Shown here piece by piece: positions 22,122 through 32,280 of a stretch of DNA of 64,000 bases. The translations under genes and the position numbers were made by a program. Source of the stretch: Liopterus haemorrhoidalis. Its lineage: Eukaryota > Arthropoda > Insecta > Coleoptera > Dytiscidae. The notes below the pieces were generated by a model, which did no database searches, was not told the DNA's origin, and saw nothing but the letters and a program-made list of their open reading frames with translations. Within the stretch, counting starts at the first letter, position 1. The number at the start of each line of letters is the position of its first letter. Location of the stretch: assembly GCA_963971575.1 (NCBI GenBank), contig OZ020622.1:13244279-13308278 (forward strand), given 5' to 3'.

Positions 22122-22433
22122 CAGCGTTTCCCAAAGTGTGGGTCGCGAAATAAATTGTAAAAACACAAAAAAGATTTTTTTTTTGTACATATTATTTTTT
22201 TTACGTCAGTTAATCACTAGAATAGTGTGTATTTGTGCTCTTTATTACTATACTATATTCTTTATTACTATACTATACTCTTTATTCCTATTTATTACTC
22301 TTTATTACTATAAAGCTACTGCTTTAAAATAAAATTTGTTTTGTAAATAAATGTTTGTTTTTTCATAAGGTGGGTCGCGAAAAATTTTAAAACCTCGTAC
22401 CGGGTCGCGGTAAAAAAAGTTTGGAAACCGCTG
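22122..22433. mobile_element. Short hAT MITE (312 bp) in the satellite
   Basis: The ends are CAGCGTTTCCCAAAGTG and AGTTTGGAAACCGCTG; perfect 8-bp duplication CCCTAGAC (22114-22121 and 22434-22441). Subterminal GGGTCGCG blocks occur at both ends. The interior is (TTTATTACTA)-like and non-coding. Confidence 0.93.
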
Positions 22434-23556
22434 CCCTAGACATTTCTGTACGTTATTTTGTCCGCATGTTCTTAGAGAATAAATCTGCAAAATATTGTTC
22501 ATATCGGTCAAAGGATATAAGAGTCTATTGTTTATGCCTACGAAACCCTAGTGACTAGGGTTTCGCCATTTATGTACGTAATTATATTCGTAGATTCTTA
22601 GAGAATAAATCTGCAAAATATTGTTCATATCGGTCAAAGGATATAGGATTGTCTAGAGTTTCTTGGTAATGCCTACGAAACCCTGGACATTTCTGTATGT
22701 AATTATATTTGTAGATACTTAGAGAATAAATCTGCAAAATACTGTTCATATCGGTCAAAGGATATAGGACTATCCTAGGGTTTCTTGTTTATGCCTACGA
22801 AACCCTAGAGATTTCTATAGGTTATTTTATCCGCAGATTTTCAAATAATAAATCTGCAAAATATTTTTCATATTGATCAAGGGATATAGAAGTGTCTAGC
22901 TAGAGTTTCTAGTTTATGCTTACGAAACTCTACACATTTATATAATTTGTTTTATCCGCAGATTCTTAGAGAATAAATCTGTAAAATATTTTTCATATCG
23001 ATGAAAGAATATAGGAGTATCTAGAGTTTCTTATTTATGTCTACGAAACCCTAAACATTTCTGTATGTTATTTTGTCCGCAGATTTTTAGATAATAAATC
23101 TGCAAAATATTTTTCATATCGATGGAAGAATATAGGAGTGTCTAGAGTTTCTTATTTATGTCTACAAAACAGTGCCGCAACAACATAAATTGGCGCCTGG
23201 TGCGTAAAATTATTTGGCGCCCCCCCCCACCCTCACTTATTACATACGCAATTTTTTTAAATTTTATTGTAGGGTGATTGCATCAGTAAGGGAACGTTTA
23301 AAACATTTACTTACGTTGTTTTCTTCACCAAAATGTTATTTAAGATATTTAATTACCATATTTAATAGAAAATCCTTAAAATCTTATTGTTTTATTTTGA
23401 TGCAAGTGCAAATAAAAGAATAACTTAGAAAAATAAAAAACCTAACTTTATTCATAAAAATCACAAAATCGCCAGAAAAGGAACACTTACTCCTATAAAG
23501 GAACTATCTTATAACCAGTAGGAACATACAAAAATATATATTATAAAGTCATTTTA

Positions 23557-23785
23557 CAAGTTGAGAGGTTAAGATTCCAAATCCCATTATCACTCAAAGA
23601 AGCTCTAAGCAACAACCAAGATCATCTCTCCAATGTAATAAATTATCTAAAATCAATTAATGTTTTCTCCAAAATTTAAAAATGTTATACTTTTATAATA
23701 TGTAAAAATTATATTTTGTAAAAATATATGTATAAGGGGCCAATAGCCAAGTTCCTGACGCCTCTTTAAAACAAATAAAAAAAAA
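23557..23785 (+). mobile_element. 5'-truncated LINE end inside the hAT element
   Basis: Flanked by the 12-bp word AAAGTCATTTTA at 23545-23556 and 23786-23797. The open frame reads RLRFQIPLSLKEALSNNQDH, then LSNVINYLKSINVFSKI and stop, typical of an ORF2 C-terminus. A short 3' UTR (AAGGGGCCAATAGCC) and a poly(A) run follow. The 3' UTR resembles that of 8077-9620 in style but not in sequence. Confidence 0.85.
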
Positions 23786-24205
23786 AAAGTCATTTTATAA
23801 CAAAAAATGTATAAAAAAATTTTTTTAAAAAAGCATTCGTTGGTATTATTTTTTAGTTTAGTTTTAACCTTTTTCTTTGGTTTGGTTTAAATTACAATAT
23901 TAACGATTATTTTAACAAATTATGTTACAAATCTTTTAATAAACTCAAAAATCATGATAATCAACTAATATAAAAAGGGACAAAATATAAACTCTAGGTC
24001 AATAAAACACAAAATGAAAAACACCTAAAATGAAACACAAAGGGCTAAAGAAATATTATATTACATAATTGAATAACAAAATAAATAAAAAAATAAATAT
24101 TTAATGACAAAAAAAAGGGATATTTGAACAAAAAATAATAAATATTTAGGTATTTTAATAATATATTATATGATCACTTTAACGGAATGGAAAATTAAAT
24201 AAATT

Positions 24206-24510
24206 GAACTTTTCTGGCTTTTAACTGTGAAAATTCGTTAATTAAGTCTTCATAATTTAATGACTGCGCTGTAGTATTTTCTATTGATATTAAAGCTAAA
24301 TTTTACAAGCTCTTGGCCCATTGTAGAACGCAAATTATTTTTTATTAACTTTAATTTACTAAAACTGCGTTAATTCGAAGCAACAGTTACAGGGAGCGTT
24401 AAAAATATGCGCAGTGCAATGCCAATATTAGGGTACACATCTTTTAAATCGTAAGTGTGGATCACTTCTAATAATTGCATTGTAGTGGCAGTTGTACAGT
24501 CATCAATTGC
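24206..24510 (-). pseudogene. hAT transposase C-terminal dimerisation domain relic
   Basis: The minus strand reads LEVIHTYDLKDVYPNIGIAL, then RIFLTLPVTVASN, a TAA where Glu of the ERSFS motif belongs, RSFSKLKLIKNNLRSTMGQE, a frameshift, and ISIENTTAQSLNYEDLINEF. This is the dimerisation region of ZMYM/TTF-type hAT transposases. The catalytic core is deleted. Confidence 0.85.
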
Positions 24511-24951
24511 CTGCCTGCCATTTGAAACTTTCGATTATGAAATAAAATTTATGTTGATTATAGTTTATTAATATAAAAGATACTTACTTAATCGTTGAGC
24601 CCTTTTACCATTTCTGGTGTCGAGCTAATATAAAAGATAATAATAAAAAAAAAATTAAATTTGGCCATTCGGCGCCCCTATGAACCCGGCGCCTGGTGCG
24701 GCGGCACCTCTCGCACCACCCTTGTTGCGGCACTGCTACAAAACCCTAGATATTTCTATATGTTATTCTGTTCGCAGATTCTTAGGGAGTAAGTCTGCAA
24801 AATATTGTTCATATTGGTCAAAGGATATAGGAGTCTCTTGTTTATGCCTACGGAACCCTAGACATTTATGTATGTAATTATATTCGTAGATTCTTAAGGA
24901 ATAAATCTGCAATATGTTGTTCATATTGGTAGTAGGATATAGGATTGTCTA

Positions 24952-25029
24952 CCAATCACGAGAACCTTAGGAAAAATTGACGTCACAATGTTACCGACAC
25001 TACATACAGACACTTGCTAATTATATATG
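24952..25029. promoter_or_regulatory. CCAAT/CRE-like module, copy 2, just before the last exon
   Basis: Matches 21866-21943 with one visible mismatch over 78 bases, including CCAATCA at 24952 and TGACGTCA at 24978-24985. It ends about 42 bases before the exon at 25072. It may be a regulatory duplication or simply the boundary of a tandem-repeat expansion. Confidence 0.4.
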
Positions 25030-25071
25030 TCAGATAATTTACTTGTTTTTAATATCATTTTTAACTTTCAG

Positions 25072-25196
25072 GTCTTGCGGAGGCAGCTAGAGGACAGAGC
25101 AGTCGAAAAGATGGTGGAAATTTAGGGACGCAACTTTTCTCAAGATGGCTACCAATTCTTACATCACTTATATTACTATTCACAATCACAAGGTGA
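25072..25196 (+). CDS. Last exon of the candidate tail-anchored protein
   Basis: Joined to 16502 it completes a Gly codon and reads LAEAARGQSSRKDGGNLGTQ, then LFSRWLPILTSLILLFTITR and TGA at 25194-25196. The last 16 or so residues form one hydrophobic helix with an Arg at the extreme C-terminus, as in tail-anchored membrane proteins of the ER or outer mitochondrial membrane. There is no signal peptide. Codon use and GC are higher than in the flanking repeats. Evidence for a real gene: consensus splice sites on both sides, phase-compatible joining, a short 3' untranslated region with AATAAA, and no resemblance to transposon proteins. Cellular role unknown. Confidence 0.6.
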
Positions 25197-25400
25197 CCGG
25201 CGTAATTTAAAAAAAAGAACTTAAATTCCATTTATTTAAACAATTAGTGTAAATATCAAATGTGCTGTTTGCTCAAATTAGTGACGTTTAATAACATTTT
25301 CAACGAAATCTGTGCTTAGCAAGGATGAAATATTCCGAAGACTGAATTTATTTTCTTAATAAATGTAAATAATTATAATAAAACTGTGGATTTTAAATCG
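25197..25400 (+). terminator. 3' untranslated region with two polyadenylation signals
   Basis: AATAAA occurs at 25358-25363 and 25377-25382, about 160-185 bases after the stop codon. No transposon homology is seen in this short stretch, consistent with a real 3' UTR. Confidence 0.5.
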
Positions 25401-25569
25401 TTTTGTAATACATAATTTAGTATAACATTTTTTTATATGCTTTAATTAATATTTTATAAGTTATAAGAGCATATTTCAGAATTTTATCAAAATTTTCTCC
25501 TTTAATTTATATAAGTCCGAATATGCACGATATGTACACGAAACACAATAGACATGGAACACAATAAAC

Positions 25570-25711
25570 ACAAACATGCAGACTTATTCGTCTGCAAAAA
25601 GCTTAAAACTGGAAAATCTTAGAACCTTAAATATATCATTAATGTACAAGATAAAAAGCAATGCCCCCAAGATTTTCCCTTGTGGTACCCTAATCTTTAC
25701 ATCAACAGTAG
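25570..25711 (-). pseudogene. LINE reverse transcriptase core fragment
   Basis: On the minus strand RVPQGKILGALLFILYINDI, then FKVLRFSSFKLFADE and a stop. This spans the GVPQGS-LGP-LF-LYINDI block and the start of the F/YADD catalytic motif, where the second Asp is replaced by Glu. A hAT MITE inserted at 25712-25719 cuts off the rest. Confidence 0.8.
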
Positions 25712-25719
25712 ATAAATCT

Positions 25720-26181
25720 CAAGGCTTTGAACCGAAACTGAACCGAAAACCGAAAAAAACCGGATCCGAACAAAAATATCGGTTTATTTCGGTTCAGATA
25801 ATGTGAATAAAAATTACATTTTATTTAAGATTATTTTTTAAACCGATGAGAAGAAAAATATCATTATTTTTTCAACTGATAAGTAAAAAAAAATGCCCTT
25901 CTATTATTTCGGTGGGGGGGGGGTGAAAGCCTAGACCTCCCCCTTGGCAGTGGCCTTGGAATGATTATTACAAAATAAGGAATAAAATGTTCTTCCAAAT
26001 TATAGTAGAAAATAAATTTCTAATACAAATAAAAGCATTTAAAAATTTATCACTCGGAACTCGAAAACCGAAAAAACCGTTATTTTTGCCGGAACGAAAA
26101 CCGGAACCGAACTGATATATATATTTTTTAGTTGAACCGGAACGAAATCCGAAACGAAAAAAATAACGGTTCGAAGCCCTG
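25720..26181. mobile_element. hAT MITE of the CAGGGCTTCGAACCG family, copy 2
   Basis: The ends are CAAGGCTTTGAACCG and CGGTTCGAAGCCCTG, with a perfect 8-bp duplication ATAAATCT (25712-25719 and 26182-26189). It is reversed relative to 6799-7254. Subterminal AACCGAAAACCG words and a poly-G run near 25913 are shared features. Confidence 0.93.
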
Positions 26182-26330
26182 ATAAATCTTTATTACGAGG
26201 GCTGCCTCTTAGATTTCGGGATTGCGCTAAACTAGTGCTGCTATCTGGTAACCGACGCTTCTATCGTAAAGTTTGATATTTTTGACGGTATACGTACTCA
26301 GAACGTTTTGACGTACGAGCGCTATTTGTA

Positions 26331-26840
26331 TTGTTTATAGTAACTTCTCGGCTAAAAACGGAATTAAATGAACATTTTCGAGCGATTATTTTTTACAACT
26401 TTCGTCGTGGATTAACCCAACAACGATGCATCGATGAACTTAATTCGATTTTTGGCGATGAAGTACCATCAAGGATTACTGTTTATCAATGGTTTTCCGA
26501 CTTCAGCCGTGACCGTAGTTCGCTTAAGGACGAATTTCGTGAAGGTCATCCAAAATCAGTTGTTCCGGAAAACATTGATGCTGTGTGTGAACTGATACTG
26601 CAAGATCGTCATGTGACTTCTCGTAAGATTGAGGTATCCTTGGGCATTAGTGGAACTAGCATACATACACTATTGCATGAACGTTTGGAAGTTAAAAAGA
26701 ATTGTTCGTGTTGGATCCTACATATACATCAATTTGACAATCGCAGTGGAAAAAGCCTCAATCGGAGTGGAAAAATTGCTTTGAAAATTGGTTCAAACGC
26801 AGCAAAAGTGTATTGATCTTCATAGAGAATATTTAGAAAT
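26331..26840 (+). pseudogene. Mariner transposase N-terminus fused to its C-terminus
   Basis: Reads FYNFRRGLTQQRCIDELNSI, then REGHPKSVVPENIDAVCELI and LGISGTSIHTLLHERLEVKK (helix-turn-helix region), which are normal for the family. Just after it the sequence jumps to the C-terminal end (QQKCIDLHREYLEIQ in the next frame). All three catalytic Asp residues are absent. If expressed, a protein of about 160 residues keeping only the DNA-binding part would result. Confidence 0.85.
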
Positions 26841-26875
26841 ACAATAAAGCCACTTTTGTTGATAAATAATTTTGA

Positions 26876-27252
26876 TGTATATGATTATATATTCTCACAT
26901 AGGTAATCCTAGGTCAGGATTACGACATCTACACATTGTGATGGTCAGCTGTCTAATTAAAAAACTATTTGTCAGCGTCTGAGGTATGTGGCCTGATTAC
27001 GGAATGCATACGCCGCATTTTCGTAATGAGGAAATATTTGTCATGCCGAATGAATATTGGAACTGGGTTAACTTTCGTTACAAAAAGGCTGGATGAAACA
27101 GAATATGGAGGCAGTGGAACATAGCCAACTCCGCTGCACGTATTAGTCCACAAGGTGACGACCAAGACACTGACGTTAGATACTTGTACCGAGGGTGAAG
27201 CCAAGAGTTGACTTTCAATCAAACTACCCACGTGACAATATAATCATATACA
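26876..27252. mobile_element. Unknown 377-bp insert with about 25-bp inverted ends
   Basis: The left end TGTATATGATTATATATTCT and the reverse complement of the right end TGTATATGATTATATTGTCA match over most of 25 bp. The interior is richer in GC than its surroundings and has an 88-codon minus-strand frame (27231-26965) with no recognised domain. It may be an unfamiliar DNA transposon or a captured host fragment. Confidence 0.5.
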
Positions 27253-27417
27253 TACAGAAGACCTCCTCCGCCTGAGGTTGGTTTGGTCGACTGATCAGTT
27301 GTAATGAATTGGATTCAATACTTACAAACCCTGTAAGTGAAATAATAAAGGAATTGTTTTTGATCTCAAATCCCGAAATATAAAAGGCAACTCTCGTATT
27401 TAGTAAGTTTTTTTTTT

Positions 27418-27600
27418 GAAAATCAGATGGCGCAAAATAATGTGAATACGGTGTATGTGGAATAATTTCCCAGTCTTGAATTTTTTCATGGGTTATTTTT
27501 GCTGAGTGAGGACGTGCATTGTCATGATGAAAAAGTCTTTTCGGTTAAATAAATTTGGACGTTTTGCCTTTAGTTTCTGATTTAGTCTCTTAATAGTTGT
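27418..27600 (-). pseudogene. Third mariner lineage, transposase fragment
   Basis: On the minus strand LNQKLKAKRPNLFNR, then HHDNARPHSAKITHEKIQDW with the second catalytic Asp and PHTPYSHYFAPSDF with the third. Two residues are missing between them compared with D,D34D. It abuts the right end of the element at 26196-27396. Confidence 0.7.
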
Positions 27601-28064
27601 AAATATTTGTAAAATAAAATCAATATATTTGTATGTAATATGTAACACTGGCCCATATTTTGCTGTCTAATATTCGTTGCTAATAATAGCAGGGACTGAC
27701 GTTTGTCACCGCTCCCTCTGATATGGGCTGACAGTAGAGATATGATTCGCGTGATTCCACACAACCGTTCTAAATGGTACCAGTTTCGTGTGAAATTCGC
27801 CTCCAAATATACATTTACCACATATTTTTTATAAGAAAATGTGTTTTAGTTTATGTTCTACTAAATTATATAAAATGTCAAAATTAATTAGAGAAAATTT
27901 ATACAGGATTCCAAATTTCAGTGTCGAAAAAGCCGCCAGATGAGAGTAATGTATACCAAATTATTGCACTACACACCGGCAAATTTAGAGGAACTGGCAT
28001 AAAAATCTAATTATTTTCCCTGTAGTGTACTTATTGTTGATATCTCTCAGGTAATCTTCTAGTA

Positions 28065-28703
28065 CAGCGTTTCCCAAACTTTTTTTCCCGTGACCCGGTA
28101 ATTTTCACACTATTTCTTCGTGACCCACTAAAATTTTTCCGCCTATAATAGCCCATAGGTAAGCTAAAACATATGGATGTTCACACAGTTTTCATTTATT
28201 CACATAATAATTATAATAAAAAAGCATTAACCGTTACAAACATTTGTAGAAATTAAACAAAAATTATTAATGAGAACCAATAAATTATTACTGAGAAGTG
28301 TGGTGCTGTTTATTTTTTACTAATAATTTCAGATTAGAAGAAAACGATGATAGCTTTATCCTTAGATCCGGTTCTACTTCCAATCGGTTTCGGTACTTAT
28401 TTTTAAGGAAGACTAATGTTGAGAAACCTGCTTCTCACTTATACGTCGTGACTAAAGGCATTAGAAATTTTATTGATTTTTCCGCTATAACTGGGTATTC
28501 CTGACGACAATTTATCCAAAAATCTATCGATGGTATTCTGTCGAAGGTCGCAAGTATTATTCAGTAGTCCAGATTCATGATATTTAATCGTATTCTAGTG
28601 TTTCTTGAAAAAAACACCTAGGTTTCGCGAGTTTTTATGCGACCCGGCATTTCGCTTACCGCGACCCGGTACTAGGTCGCGACCCACCATTTGGGAAACC
28701 CTG
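28065..28703. mobile_element. hAT deletion derivative (639 bp) with transposase relic
   Basis: The ends are CAGCGTTTCCCAAACT and ATTTGGGAAACCCTG; perfect 8-bp duplication TTCTAGTA (28057-28064 and 28704-28711). Terminal sequence resembles the MITE at 22122-22433. The interior retains a piece of transposase on the minus strand, so this is likely a shortened autonomous element. Confidence 0.94.
28270..28504 (-). pseudogene. hAT transposase C-terminus (ZBED/GTF2IRD2-like)
   Basis: On the minus strand EYPVIAEKSIKFLMPLVTTY, a lysine, then TGA where Cys of the CEAGFS motif belongs, EAGFSTLVFLKNKYRNRLEV and EPDLRIKLSSF. This matches the hAT C-terminal region of ZBED5/GTF2IRD2-related transposases. 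The single nonsense change is a TGC to TGA-type substitution. Confidence 0.85.
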
Positions 28704-28939
28704 TTCTAGTACGATGTTTTTTGTTATAGTACGAATCTTTTAGTACGAACCCATTGTTGTTATACCCACTTGATTTAAAAAGTCTGTTACACAGTGGGCG
28801 ACGTATTATTATTATTTTAAAACGTTTGACCTTATAATTTTAAAAAAATACAGCCTATTGTGGCTTTTGCCTTGGGATTCCAAAGAAATAGCATTTAAAC
28901 TGTAGGGTTCCGCAGATGTGAGAAGGTTGAAGACCACTG

Positions 28940-29740
28940 ACCTAAATGAAAATTGATAAGTTAACGCCTTTTTGATCAGTGTTGTTTTGAAAATTTGTAA
29001 ATATCTAATTTTCGAAAAATGCCACATGATAAACTAATATAAACAACCCACAAACTTTTTTTTTTAATTATTAATAGGTTTTTTTTGTATTTTTAAAAAA
29101 TTCTAACTTAAGAACAATAAAATATAAGGACCTGAGGTTTGAATATTTGAAATCTACAGACTTTTTCTACCTAAATAAAAAATAGAGCCCTCCTTAGTTA
29201 ACGCCTTTTTGATATGTTTTGAAAATTTGTAAATATTTCATTTTCGAAAAACCGTATCTCAAAATTTACATGAGATAGAGACCTTCAGTTGAAATTTTTG
29301 AAATCCTGAGGTCTTAAAGGGCCTTTCGATTCATTTTAAACAAATCCCGAACAAAAAATATTTTACGAAATTTTTAATTTTTTCAATTTATTTTTGAAAT
29401 TTCAAAATATTTTAACTTAAGAACAACAAAATATAGAAAACTGCTCTCTGAATTTTTGAAATCTTCGTATATTGTTTAGTCTAGAAAAAAATTAGGGCCT
29501 TAATAACATATGTTTTACAATAAATACGAATCGTCTAACAAAACATTTGAAAATGGCCAAAAATCGAAAAAATCGTAAGGGGTACCCTTAGGATTTTTGT
29601 CGATTTTCGTGTAAAAATTTTTTCTCTCTGATTTACTTCAAAATATGTATAGGTAATTATGTATTTTGCGTCGTAGATCTCAAAAATAATCTCCATTGCA
29701 AGCTAAGGTTTATCGTTTTCGAATAAATTTTAAAAAAATT
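28940..29740. repeat. Family C repeat, copy 1
   Basis: Non-coding AT-rich repeat with recurring blocks: CTTAGTTAACGCCTTTTTGA, GTATCTCAAAATTTACATGA, GAGATAGAGACC and ATCTTCGTATATTGTTTAGTCTAGAAAA. The same order occurs at 31640-32280. Part of the block set also appears in the tandem array at 61972-62640. It abuts the end of family A copy 3. Confidence 0.6.
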
Positions 29741-29744
29741 TATG

Positions 29745-30785
29745 TGAAGTTTAAATTTTCACATATTTGAGGGTTTCGCAGGTATTTAATAAGTGAATGA
29801 TGATTATTTGGGATGCCAAAACAAATTTTATGTTAAAATATTTTTTTATTAATTTTAATTCGAATGCCTAATGCCATTATTTGGGTGTCTAAATATTTGC
29901 AGTATTTTTTTATATAGCAAGATTCATTCATATTTTGAAAATTGCGCCTACGGCCTCCATTGGTTCGTCAGTCATAAACTCCGCCCCTCTGATTTTGTAT
30001 ACATTCAAACATAGAATTAAATTATAATTTCCACCCAGTAGTTATTAAATTTACGCTTTTAAAAATTAAATGCAACATTTGCCAAAATATAACTAGAATT
30101 TTGACAATATAATTTAAACAAAATAAAAATGCAAAAAAAAAAACAGAAAAAATAAAAATTGACGGGAATCGAACAGTAGTTTGCAAATTACGAAGCGAGA
30201 ACGTTACCACTGGACTACAGACGTTTACTGTGTTAAATAGCGGATTAAATAATTTACATATTTTAGTTAAAAACACAAAAAACACGTCATTTTCCGAAAA
30301 CATAATCTGATCAAAAATTCCTGTTGAACTATTCCGGTTCACACCATTGTACATTACTTAGAATTTTTACAGATTTTTAATTTAAACCATCTGGGCTACA
30401 GGGTATTGGACAAATTTTTTTTTGCACAATTTTGACAAAAATCGCATCAAAATAATTTATTTTGCAAAAATAAAATTTTGATCGTTAATCCACGTACTAA
30501 GGGCTTTCATTTGATACCCTACTCAGAATTAAAAATATATATATATATTTTTTTTCGATGAGCATGTGCTCATTTGTTTATATTTTTAGGGGGGATATGG
30601 TTTTTAGATGTTTTAGTATTTTTCCTATGTGCGGGTCAAAGAGTTGTATAAGCATGCCAAATTTCAACTCTCTAGGTTTAGCCGTTTGGCTACAATTTTT
30701 AACGAACAGACAGACACACAGACAGACAGACAGACAGACGACAAAATGACAGTATAAGGGTTTTTTGGTCATACCTACAAAATTC
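29745..30785 (-). mobile_element. Family A repeat, copy 3
   Basis: Minus orientation. The right terminus (ATGTGAAGTTTAAATTTTCA, then AGGGTTTCGCAGGTA) is at 29745 and the stem-loop/(TCTG)n start is near 30707-30785. The body matches copies 1, 2 and 4 through GGCATGCTTATACAACTC, AGGGTATCAAATGAAAGCCC and TTTTCGGAAAATGACG. A tRNA-like cassette sits at 30157-30224. No coding capacity. Confidence 0.7.
30157..30224 (-). other. tRNA-like cassette in family A copy 3
   Basis: On the minus strand: A box-like TAGTCCAGTGGTAACG, then CGTTCTCGCTTCGTAA and B box-like GTTCGATTCCCG. The boxes are good but the acceptor stem does not pair. The sequence differs throughout from the cassettes of the other family A copies. 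Confidence 0.5.
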
Positions 30786-30839
30786 GAAAAACGGCAGAAA
30801 ATGAACATATTTAAAAATATACATATGAGATAGCGCATT

Positions 30840-31640
30840 AAATATATTTTCTAGGATTATTATTAGGTCAAAATCAAAAAGATTAAGATAATTTTTAATG
30901 AGACAGGAATTAAGAATTTACTAATTGAAATATTGATTATTAAGATAGCTAATCATTTGTGACTTGACCGTGTTACGGAAAATATGTTTTAAATAAAGAA
31001 TTTTGATAGTGTACAGGTTTTCGTTGTTAATAAACTGACTATGTAAAAGTGATTGTTATTTTGCTGTCCCATCTTCACCTACATCACCCCATTGAAGAGA
31101 TAATGATGAATTAACAAAGGGCCGGACTCCCACTATGGTATATATTTATATAAATTATTTTATTTTAATTTATTTATTTATTTATTTATTTTATTTACTT
31201 ATTATGAGGTATAAAATGAAAGTTCTTGAAATGAAGATTTAGGATCAAAAGGTAATTTTAATAAATCCTTCATTATGACACGATATCAGTCAAAAATATA
31301 TCGAAAAATGTTTCGATAATGTATCGAAAATGTATCAAAAATTTCTACGGAAACCTGAAACATGTGAAAATTCAAATTTCACGTCAATTTTTCAAAACTG
31401 CATAGTAATATATTTAATCTCGAGTGTCTAATAAATAAATATTTTCCATCAACTCAGCAAATTATTCTTTAAGATAGGCTTATCAATTCAAGTATTCAAT
31501 AAACAACCAGTTATAAAAGCCTCGTTTATTTGTTGTAAATAATTAAATTATGCACAAAGAAATGACTCATGTTTTCATTTTTGGGGCCAAAGATTATTTC
31601 ATTATACATTCAAAATGTGTATACTTACATATGTCTTTTA
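30840..31640. other. Mostly unassigned AT-rich stretch with an (ATTT)n tract
   Basis: An (ATTT)n microsatellite at about 31168-31200 is clear. At 31340-31395 a family A right-end word (GGAAACCTGAAACATGTG) occurs alone. Nothing else is recognised. Confidence 0.4.
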
Positions 31641-32280
31641 CATTTTTTTTTTTTTTTAATTTAAAAAAATCCTATCTGAATAACAATAAAATATAGGCAC
31701 CTGCGGTTTGAATTTTTAAAATCTACAAGCTTTTTTCTACCTAGATAAAAAATAGGGCCCTCCTTAGTTAAAGCCTTTTTGATCCGTGTAGTTTGGAAAA
31801 TTTGTAAATATATAATTTTGGAAAGTCCGTATCTCAAAATCTACATGAGAAAGAGACCTGTGGTTGCAATTTTTTAAATCCTGAGGCCCTTTAGGACTCA
31901 TTTTGAATTAACTCCAAAACAAAACAAAAAATTTACCAAATTTTTTTTTGAAATTTCAAAATTTTCTAATTTAAGAACCATAAAATATAAAGAACTGCGC
32001 TTTGAATTTTGGAAATCTTCGTATATTGTTTAGTCTAGAAAAAAATTGGGGCCTTAATAACCCAAATTTAACAATAAATACGAATCGTCAAACAAACCCT
32101 TTCAAATAGTCAAAAATCGAAAAAATCGTAACGGTTTTTATGATTTTCGAGCAGATATTTTTCTCTCTGATTTACTTCAAAATGTGAATGTGTATTTTGA
32201 GTCGTAGATCACAAAAATAATATCGATTACCAGCTACGATTTACCGTTTTTGAACAAAATTAAAACAAATAAAGACAGAA
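31640..32280. repeat. Family C repeat, copy 2
   Basis: Repeats the block order of 28940-29740: GGTTTGAATTTTTAAAATCT, CTACCTAGATAAAAAATAGG, GTATCTCAAAATCTACATGA, ATCTTCGTATATTGTTTAGT and TGAGTCGTAGATCACAAAAA. Non-coding. Confidence 0.6.

Larger units (their letters stand above)
23170..24735. mobile_element. hAT element (1.57 kb) with a transposase relic and a nested LINE end
   Basis: Perfect 14-bp inverted ends CAGTGCCGCAACAA / TTGTTGCGGCACTG and a perfect 8-bp duplication CTACAAAA (23162-23169 and 24736-24743). Subterminal GGCGCC-type words are frequent. It carries a minus-strand transposase C-terminus (24206-24510) and a 5'-truncated LINE (23557-23785). It interrupts a satellite monomer exactly. 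Confidence 0.95.
22035..24950 (+). repeat. Satellite of about 121 bp, interrupted by two hAT elements
   Basis: At least eight diverged monomers, clearest at 22434-23169 and 24736-24950. Each has CTACGAAACCCTAG, TTAGAGAATAAATCTGCAAA, TTCATATCGGTCAAAGGATA and TCTAGAGTTTCTT. Successive CTACGAAAC words are 135, 122, about 122, 122 and 121 bases apart. Each monomer can form a stem-loop with CTAGGGTTTC and GAAACCCTAG as the arms. hAT insertions at 22122-22433 and 23170-24735 split the array. Confidence 0.88.
16503..25071 (+). other. Predicted intron of 8.57 kb, packed with repeats
   Basis: Bounded by GTAAGT at the donor and TTTTTAACTTTCAG at the acceptor. It contains LINE fragments (17037-17450, 18105-18360, 18479-18735, 19735-19905), a Harbinger relic (18925-19400), a MITE (20595-21126), a CCAAT/CRE-like module duplicated at each side of a satellite (21805-21943 and 24952-25029), the 121-bp satellite, and two hAT elements. 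Stretches 17460-18100, 19905-20590 and 21130-21800 show nothing I can name. Confidence 0.55.
26196..27396 (+). mobile_element. Second mariner family, internally deleted and carrying an unrelated insert
   Basis: The ends are CGAGGGCTGCCTCTTAGATT and (opposite strand) CGAGAGTTGCCTTTTATATT, both continuing into TTCGGGATT; TA at 26194-26195 and 27397-27398. Length is 1,201 bp, but only part is mariner: the catalytic core of the transposase is deleted and a segment with its own inverted ends lies at 26876-27252. Confidence 0.88.

Noticed and set aside
25576..25806. 76-codon plus-strand frame
   Set aside because: The sequence NISLMYKI...APKIFPCGT is the well-known antisense reading of a reverse transcriptase core, which is clear on the minus strand.
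26965..27231. 88-codon minus-strand frame as a gene
   Set aside because: It lies within the unknown insert of a mariner and has no recognised domain or splice context; reported only as part of the insert.
30558..30838. Overlapping frames on both strands near the TCTG tract
   Set aside because: Both lie in family A copy 3, which is non-coding in every other copy.
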